Translations under genes and position numbers: made by a program
The notes under the pieces: generated by a model
What the model saw: the letters and a program-made list of their open reading frames with translations, nothing else
What the model was told of the DNA's origin: nothing
Databases searched by the model: none
Shown here: positions 58,873-64,000 of the stretch, one piece after another
Layout: every line of letters begins with the position of its first letter
How positions within the stretch are numbered: the stretch's first letter is position 1
Assembly: GCA_029834535.1 (NCBI GenBank)
Contig: JAQMWT010000427.1
Span: forward strand, 1 to 64,000
Reading direction: 5' to 3'
Length of the DNA stretch: 64,000 nucleotides
From: Chrysophaeum taylorii
Lineage: Eukaryota > Sar > Pelagophyceae > Pelagomonadales > Pelagomonadaceae

Positions 58873-60465
58873 ATGGGTGAGACCAGGCGGAAGCGTAGCG
58901 TGCGCGAGGCGAAGAAGCCGCGGACGTGGCAGGGCCGGGAGATTCATCCCGAATGGGGCGACCGCATCCGGCTCCGAATAGTCGCAGGTCGCGCCGATTT
59001 GCTTCCCTCGGAAGGCGAGGATGTGGAATTTCTCGTTGGCGAGGCCGAGTGGGACACGTACTCTGAGGCTGCCCGGACGATGGGGGTCGGCGAAATCGCC
59101 GAGTTCGAGGGTCCCGAGGAGCCGTTCGCGGCGGAGCTTCTGGAGTGGCGGGAGGTGGGTCTCCCGCCGGGGGCCGCAGAGGTAGTTCGATTCGACGATA
59201 TTTGGAAGGTCGTGTGGCGCGCGAGCGACGCTCCGTGGCATACGCCGACGAGCGACAGCGATGTCGCGTACCGCGCCTCTACCCAGCGAATTGTCGAGCG
59301 TCCGGAAAGGCCGCCGGAATTCGACGACGATTACGTCGACGCATTTCCCGAAGCGGACGAAATTTTTCTCGAACCTGACGAATGGCCGAGCGAGACTACG
59401 GTGAGCCCGCCGTCCGGCGAGGGAACTCTGCGGTTCGGGCTGGAGCGGATGGCGAAAAACGAGCGCGCGACCTTTTATATGCCGAAATCGAATCCTTTCC
59501 GCCTCGAGGCCTTGGATGCGCACGTTATCGACTGGACGAGACGCGAGGCGGCCGGTACCGGGTACAAGCGGACGCTTCTCGCGCCGCCAAACGTATCGTG
59601 GAAAACGCCCGAACCCCTCGACACCGTCGTGGCGCGCGTCTCGACCCCAACGTTGTTGAAATTAGAGTTTCCGGTGATCGGTGCGGTCGAGAGCGACTCT
59701 GATGAGATCGCGGCGACGTGGTGTGTCGATAGAAGCTCTTCCGAGTTCGAACCGCTCGAGGCAGTCGTCGCGACGATGCGGTGCGGCGAGATCGCCGAGG
59801 TGTTGGACGGCGACTCCCGGCGGGTCGCTGTGGTCGAGTTGATCGGGCTCGAACCCGCGACACCCTCGGTCAGCGACCTCAAGGACGCCGGCAACGCCGC
59901 GTTCGACCGCGGCGAAGTCCCGAGGGCGCTCAGGCGGTACGACGAGGCCGTGGCGGCGGCCTTAGTCGATGGCGGCGACCGCGCCGCGCTCCACGCGAAC
60001 CGCGCGGCCTGTTTTTTGCGGCTGGAAAAGCACCGCGACGCCCTCGGAGCCGCAGACGTCGCGCTCTCGATCAACCCGGACCACGTCCAGGCCTTGCGCC
60101 GCAAGGCCAAGGCCCACGTTGCGCTCGGCGAGCTCGCCGAGGCCGTCGTGCCCCTCAAGCGCTGTCTCCACCTCGATCCCACCAACGCCCTGGCCAAGCG
60201 CGAGGCTTCCCACCTCAGAACCAAGCTCGCCGCCCGAAAGCAAAAGGCCCGCGACGTCTTTGGCTCGGTATTCAACAAGCCGTCGTCCTCGTCCTCGTCG
60301 TCGTCGTCGTCGTCGGTGCAGCCGCCCGTCGTTGATGCTAGGGAGGACAACGACGACGCTGCCGCGAGGTTTGGATTTGCCCTTCGCGCGAGGCGCGCGG
60401 GGCGCGTCGCCTCCCTTCCCGAGGTCGATCCTACGACCTACGAGGACTTCGAGACCTATTGGTAG
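58873..60465 (+). CDS. FKBP-like and TPR protein (immunophilin-type co-chaperone, divergent)
   Basis: 530 residues. The N-terminal 330 residues hold two or three FKBP-like beta modules with recurring phrases: MGVGEIAEFEGPEEPFAAEL, LERMAKNERATFYMPKSNPF, VATMRCGEIAEVL; the MxxGExxxF phrase marks FKBP domains, but active-site residues are not clearly kept. Residues about 335-450 form three TPRs: DLKDAGNAAFDRGEVPRALR, ALHANRAACFLRLEKHRDAL, INPDHVQALRRKAKAHVALG. This matches FKBP51/52-type co-chaperones, whose TPRs bind the C-terminal EEVD of HSP90. A serine run follows. Stop is 6 bp from the stop of the convergent next gene. Confidence 0.72.
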   Translation: MGETRRKRSVREAKKPRTWQGREIHPEWGDRIRLRIVAGRADLLPSEGEDVEFLVGEAEWDTYSEAARTMGVGEIAEFEGPEEPFAAELLEWREVGLPPGAAEVVRFDDIWKVVWRASDAPWHTPTSDSDVAYRASTQRIVERPERPPEFDDDYVDAFPEADEIFLEPDEWPSETTVSPPSGEGTLRFGLERMAKNERATFYMPKSNPFRLEALDAHVIDWTRREAAGTGYKRTLLAPPNVSWKTPEPLDTVVARVSTPTLLKLEFPVIGAVESDSDEIAATWCVDRSSSEFEPLEAVVATMRCGEIAEVLDGDSRRVAVVELIGLEPATPSVSDLKDAGNAAFDRGEVPRALRRYDEAVAAALVDGGDRAALHANRAACFLRLEKHRDALGAADVALSINPDHVQALRRKAKAHVALGELAEAVVPLKRCLHLDPTNALAKREASHLRTKLAARKQKARDVFGSVFNKPSSSSSSSSSSSVQPPVVDAREDNDDAAARFGFALRARRAGRVASLPEVDPTTYEDFETYW

Positions 60466-60471
60466 AGTAGA

Positions 60472-61353
60472 CTACCTACCTCTTCTAGCCCCACGCCCCG
60501 GGGTCGTCGTCGTCGTCGTCGAGGTTGATGATGAATTTGGAGCGATGGCGAGGGGTGGTCGGTCATCGGCCTCGAGAAAAGCGGCGAGGAGTGAGTCGTT
60601 TTTAAGGTCGACGAGGAGCGACGCGAGGGTGGGAGGATCGTCGAACGCGATCGCTTCGCCGACAATCTCCGCGAGTTCGGCGTCGAGCACGATCGACGCA
60701 ACCCGTCCCGGCGACAGCGGGAGAACGAGGGGCTGGTAAATGCGAAGGGCCGAGGGGGGAGCGAGCGCGAGGGACCGGCGCACGCGGTCCGGCACCACGA
60801 CGAACGCCCCTTGGCGCGTCGCGTGGTCGACGCAAACGCAAATCGCTCGGTGCCCTCTCGCGACTAGTTCAAACACCGTGTAGTCCCTATAGGCCGCCGG
60901 ACGGGGGTCGTCGATGCGGCGCCGGTCGAGAGGGTACTCGCCACACGCGAGCTTGGTGGCGGCGGCGCGCTTCGCGCGCACGACAGAGAGCTCCTCGCGA
61001 AGTCCGCTCTTCGAGGTCGAGGTCCTCCGCTTTTTCGTCCGAGGCAGCCCCGCGCTCGACTGCCTGAAAAAACTCTTGAACGACGACACGCTCCCCTCGG
61101 ACCGCTTCCACGCGGCCGCGCGCTTGCGAGGACACGACTCCTCCAACAACAACGGCTTCTTTTTAATCATCTTCTTCTTCTTCTTCGTTTCGAAAATCAC
61201 CTCGTCCTTCTTATTTCGTCGCGGCAAATCCACCACCACCGAGGGGGTGTCAAGCTTGAGCTCCTCGACGCAGCTCGAGACTAAGGGAGCGACCACGGCC
61301 TCGTTGTTACTGCCGCGCCACCCAACGACCAGCTCATCATCATCAGAGTCCAT
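60472..61353 (-). CDS. Hypothetical nuclear protein
   Basis: 293 residues, no family recognised. It starts acidic (MDSDDDELVVGW), then has two basic clusters typical of nuclear localisation signals (TKKKKKMIKKKP and PRTKKRRTSTSKSG). The C-terminal part (about 130-245) looks folded: RRRIDDPRPAAYRDYTVFEL, HRAICVCVDHATRQGAFVVV, RIYQPLVLPLSPGRVASIVL; the alternation suggests a small beta barrel. A Thr run ends it. Frame intact, codon use as in neighbours. Divergent from RPN7 over 83 bp, convergent with the FKBP/TPR gene. Confidence 0.6.
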   Translation of the reverse strand: MDSDDDELVVGWRGSNNEAVVAPLVSSCVEELKLDTPSVVVDLPRRNKKDEVIFETKKKKKMIKKKPLLLEESCPRKRAAAWKRSEGSVSSFKSFFRQSSAGLPRTKKRRTSTSKSGLREELSVVRAKRAAATKLACGEYPLDRRRIDDPRPAAYRDYTVFELVARGHRAICVCVDHATRQGAFVVVPDRVRRSLALAPPSALRIYQPLVLPLSPGRVASIVLDAELAEIVGEAIAFDDPPTLASLLVDLKNDSLLAAFLEADDRPPLAIAPNSSSTSTTTTTTPGRGARRGR

Positions 61354-61436
61354 TATTGAGTCGTCTTCGTTACAAGGGTTTAAAGTCAGTCAGTCAGTCA
61401 GTCGTTAAGGGTTATTATTTTTTTATTAATTAATCA

Positions 61437-62543
61437 ATGGCGACGGAGCCGGCGATGGGGATTGCGCAGCGCGCGTTCAGCGCGCCCGACGAGGGTCTGC
61501 TCGAGGAGATAAAAGCAAAAAAAATGGCCCCGTACTACGAGTACATTGCGCCGAAAGTTGGGTGGACGATAGACGGGTCGCTCCTCGCGGCGATGAAAGA
61601 CGCCAACGGCGCCGAGCTCGCGTTTCTTCAGGCCGCCAAGGAGGAGGCCGAGAAGAACTTGGGCGACATGGAGGTGCTCGACGCCCTGTTTGCGATCGCG
61701 GCGTTCCACGCGCGGATCGGGGACAAGGCCGGGACGTTCGAAGCGTGCGACGCTATCGCGCTCAAGCCTAAAGTATCGACGGGAAAGAAGATCGACGCGT
61801 TGATGGGAAAACTTCGGATCGCCTTGTTCTACCTCGAGGTCGACAAGGATGTCCTCGCCGAGACGAAAAAACTCGCCGACAGCGGCGGCGACTGGGACCG
61901 GAACAATCGTCTCGGCGTCTACGAGGCGATAGTCGCGATCGTCAATCGCGACTTCAAGGCCGCCGCCAAGCTCCTGCTGAGCGGCGTTGCCACCTTCACC
62001 TGTACCGAACTCTGCGACTACAGCGACTTTGTGTTTTACGCGGTCCTAACCAACTTGCTGTCCCTCTCGCGCCCCGAACTCAAGAAGAAGGTAGTCGAAG
62101 GTCCCGAAATTCTCCAGATCATTAAACAGATTCCCCACCTCCGGGAGCTCGTCGTCTCGCTCTACGACTGCGAGTATGCGCGATTCTTTTCCAATCTCCT
62201 CGCCCTCGAGGACCGTATCAAGCAGGACCGCTACTTGGCCCCCCATTTCCGCTACCTCATCCGCGAGATGCGCGTCCTCGCCTACACGCAGTTCCTCGAC
62301 GCCTACAAAACCGTTACTCTCAAGGCCATGGCCGCCGTTTTTGGGGTCTCGATTCCTTTTTTGGACCAGGAACTTGCCCACTTTATCTCCTGCGGCCGCC
62401 TCAACGCCAAAATCGACAAGGTCGACCTCGTCGTCGAGACCAATCGCCCCGATTCCAAGTCGGCGCACTACCAGACTATCATCAAGCAGGGCGACCTCCT
62501 CCTCAACCAGATCCAAAAACTCGCCCGCAAGGTCTCCATCTAG
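61437..62543 (+). CDS. RPN7: 26S proteasome regulatory subunit RPN7 (PSMD6)
   Basis: 368 residues, close to the family's 380-390. MAPYYEYIAPKVGWTIDGSL opens the helical-repeat part. ALFYLEVDKDVLAETKKLAD, GGDWDRNNRLGVYEAI and FTCTELCDYSDFVFYAVLTN are strongly conserved RPN7 blocks. The C-terminal PCI domain holds YLIREMRVLAYTQFLDAYKT, MAAVFGVSIPFLDQELAHFI and GRLNAKIDKVDLVVETNRPD. RPN7 is a scaffold subunit of the proteasome lid and contacts RPN3 and RPN11 neighbours. Intact, intronless. Confidence 0.96.
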   Translation: MATEPAMGIAQRAFSAPDEGLLEEIKAKKMAPYYEYIAPKVGWTIDGSLLAAMKDANGAELAFLQAAKEEAEKNLGDMEVLDALFAIAAFHARIGDKAGTFEACDAIALKPKVSTGKKIDALMGKLRIALFYLEVDKDVLAETKKLADSGGDWDRNNRLGVYEAIVAIVNRDFKAAAKLLLSGVATFTCTELCDYSDFVFYAVLTNLLSLSRPELKKKVVEGPEILQIIKQIPHLRELVVSLYDCEYARFFSNLLALEDRIKQDRYLAPHFRYLIREMRVLAYTQFLDAYKTVTLKAMAAVFGVSIPFLDQELAHFISCGRLNAKIDKVDLVVETNRPDSKSAHYQTIIKQGDLLLNQIQKLARKVSI

Positions 62544-64000
62544 GAGTATTAGTAGTAGTAGTAGGTAGAATCCCTATGTTTTGTGTCTTTAAAGGCGGCG
62601 GCCCCTCTGGTTTTGCGACGCACTATCTTCGTGCCGCTACGGGCGAGGAGCGCTCGTCGGCGAAACCCACGGAGGGCTGACGAAGTAAGAAATGAGTGTT
62701 CTTCTGCTTGTAGATGACACGCATGGTGCGTCAAGAGCGTCGGATAAAATAAAATTAAACAAAGCGGGCGGGCGCGCCCTACCATCATCGACTGAACCGC
62801 GAAAGGCAAGAGTGATGCGCGAGTGATGCGCGAGTGATGCGCGCGTGATGCGCGAGTGATGCGCGAGTGATGCGCGAGTGATGCGCGAGTGATGCGAGTG
62901 ATGCTCGCTCGCGCAAGGCCGGCGCTCGAGCACGCGAGATTCGGGGAGCTCTGGCATTCCTGGCGACCGTCAACCAGAACAGTACGGTTGTGCATATGGC
63001 TAAGACCACCGAGCTGGCAGCAACGCTCCGGAAGTGCTCGATGTCGCGCCGAAAGCAGCAGCGTCAGGCGACGACGACGAAAGCACGCGTACGCGGCCTC
63101 GCCGGAGCGCGCGGCGGAGAGACGCTGTTCGACGTAGTAGTAGTAGTTAGTAAAGGCCCGGCGGCTCTCGGGAGACAAACCCCTCTACAACTGGAAGGCG
63201 AGCGGGAATTCCCGCAGTTTTCTGCGGCATCGGGCGGCAGATCATCATGGACGGCAAGATCAATGAGGGCTTGCTCGAGAAGAAGACGGCCAACCCACGT
63301 ACGGCATTCCGCTCTCGAAGATGTAACAGTGGCTCTGAACTTCCGAGGTCCCGCCCCGTGGAACTCCACCCACGTGGTAGAACGAACTCCAGGGGCTGCC
63401 GCGGGCCGGCGTTCAGCCATTTCTCGGTGCCGCGGAGATGGCCATCGCGCTCGAGCGTGATCCGCGAGACGCAAATCGGGGCGCGCCCGTTCCTTCCGGT
63501 GGCGCGACGGTGAAGGACGTGCTATGACTCGGGTGCAAGTTCTAACCCGAGGACCAAACGAGTGCTACTCGAACATCATCACAGCACGTCAAGGGCCTAT
63601 ACCGCGGCTTCCTCAAGCGGATCGACCAAAAAAAAACGGCGTCGCCCAGCCTTGAGCTCGGCGAAAAGCAGAGCGGCGTCTGATCGACTTCGGCATTCTC
63701 TCGCACAAGGAAGCCGCCCTCAAGGAGAAGACCAAGTAGGCCATGGCGGCAAAGAAGCAAAGGAAAACCGACGACGCCTGGAAGAAGCGCCGCTCCGAAA
63801 TTCGAGCCGCAGAGCTGGCCTACGCGGCGTCCGAGCTCCGTCCCGTCCAGCATTTCATCATTGGCCGCACCGGACGCCAAGGATAAGCGCAACAAGGAAA
63901 ATGCCCTCGTCGAGGAGGCTCGCCTCCAGAGTGTCGATAAAGCGCTACTCGTGCTTCCAACGCCTGTTTTTTGATTCGAGACCCGGCGGTTGAAGAAGCG
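62544..64000. other. Lower-GC tail with coding-like scraps, unassigned
   Basis: Apart from the minisatellite, short plus-strand phrases look protein-coding, such as MDGKINEGLLEKKTANPRTA near 63,247, RRLIDFGILSHKEAALKEKT near 63,680 and MAAKKQRKTDDAWKKRRSEI near 63,744. They lie in different frames with no continuous gene. Composition resembles 56.05-58.87 kb more than the adjacent RPN7. Not identified; the window ends inside it. Confidence 0.35.
62810..62904 (+). repeat. Minisatellite, about 11-bp unit (GTGATGCGCGA)
   Basis: About eight direct copies of GTGATGCGCGA with single-base variants and no spacers. It is open in several frames on the minus strand (HHSRITRASLA-type repeats), so it makes false ORFs. 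Confidence 0.9.

Noticed and set aside
62810-62904. CRISPR-like array
   Set aside because: Units of about 11 bp follow each other without spacers; it is a minisatellite.

Overview
The window appears to join two unrelated genomes. Positions 1 to about 10,335 are typical gene-dense bacterial DNA of the Bacteroidetes type: a Crp/Fnr regulator, an NTF2/SnoaL-like protein, a YdcZ-type transporter, a GIY-YIG protein, tRNA-Asn, Hsp20, a Do/DegP-type protease, an ALDH7-type dehydrogenase, acs, purM, an alpha/beta hydrolase, tRNA-Ala(GGC) and the first residues of an asparagine-synthase-like gene. Every protein gene there is recognisable only in pieces from several reading frames, and the tRNAs also lack single bases. 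Small insertions and deletions are therefore spread over the whole segment, coding or not. This looks like unpolished long-read sequence of an associated bacterium attached to the contig, rather than a gene transfer.

From about 12.2 kb onward the DNA is a GC-rich, compact, intron-poor nuclear genome with long clean reading frames (up to 5.5 kb). The gene set is eukaryotic: eS21, RPN7, RNF113/CWC24, GIGYF-like, MOCS2B/MoaE, UNG, GAPDH, a twin-CX9C protein and SELENOK. A class II aldolase, secreted glycosyltransferase/sulfotransferase fusions, an integrase-repeat-like protein and at least two selenoproteins suggest a microalga, perhaps a stramenopile such as a pelagophyte. That placement is inference. 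Introns are few and short (about 35 to 64 bp, GT-AG) and lie at gene ends or in 5' leaders. Many neighbours are divergent pairs with only 68 to 98 bp between start codons.

Layout of the algal part: 10.34-12.2 kb has no recognisable gene and one tandem repeat. Five related Helitron-like rolling-circle fragments, each with remains of a Pif1-type helicase C-terminus, lie at 12.3-13.3, 26.8-28.6 (two head to tail) and 32.8-34.9 kb (two head to tail). Single-copy genes fill 14.6-26.7, 28.8-32.5 and 34.9-56 kb, and again 58.9-62.5 kb. Two stretches (56.05-58.87 and 62.55-64.0 kb) are visibly less GC-rich and hold only short, broken coding-like pieces that I could not assign.

The most notable genes are two adjacent minus-strand selenoprotein genes (a SELENOM/SELENOF-like thioredoxin-fold protein with a CSGU motif, and SELENOK with Sec as its penultimate residue), both truncated or missed by ordinary ORF calling. 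Also notable are two independent fusions of a glycosyltransferase with a sulfotransferase, in opposite domain orders, which together with a GT8-like enzyme suggest secretory-pathway synthesis of sulfated glycans.
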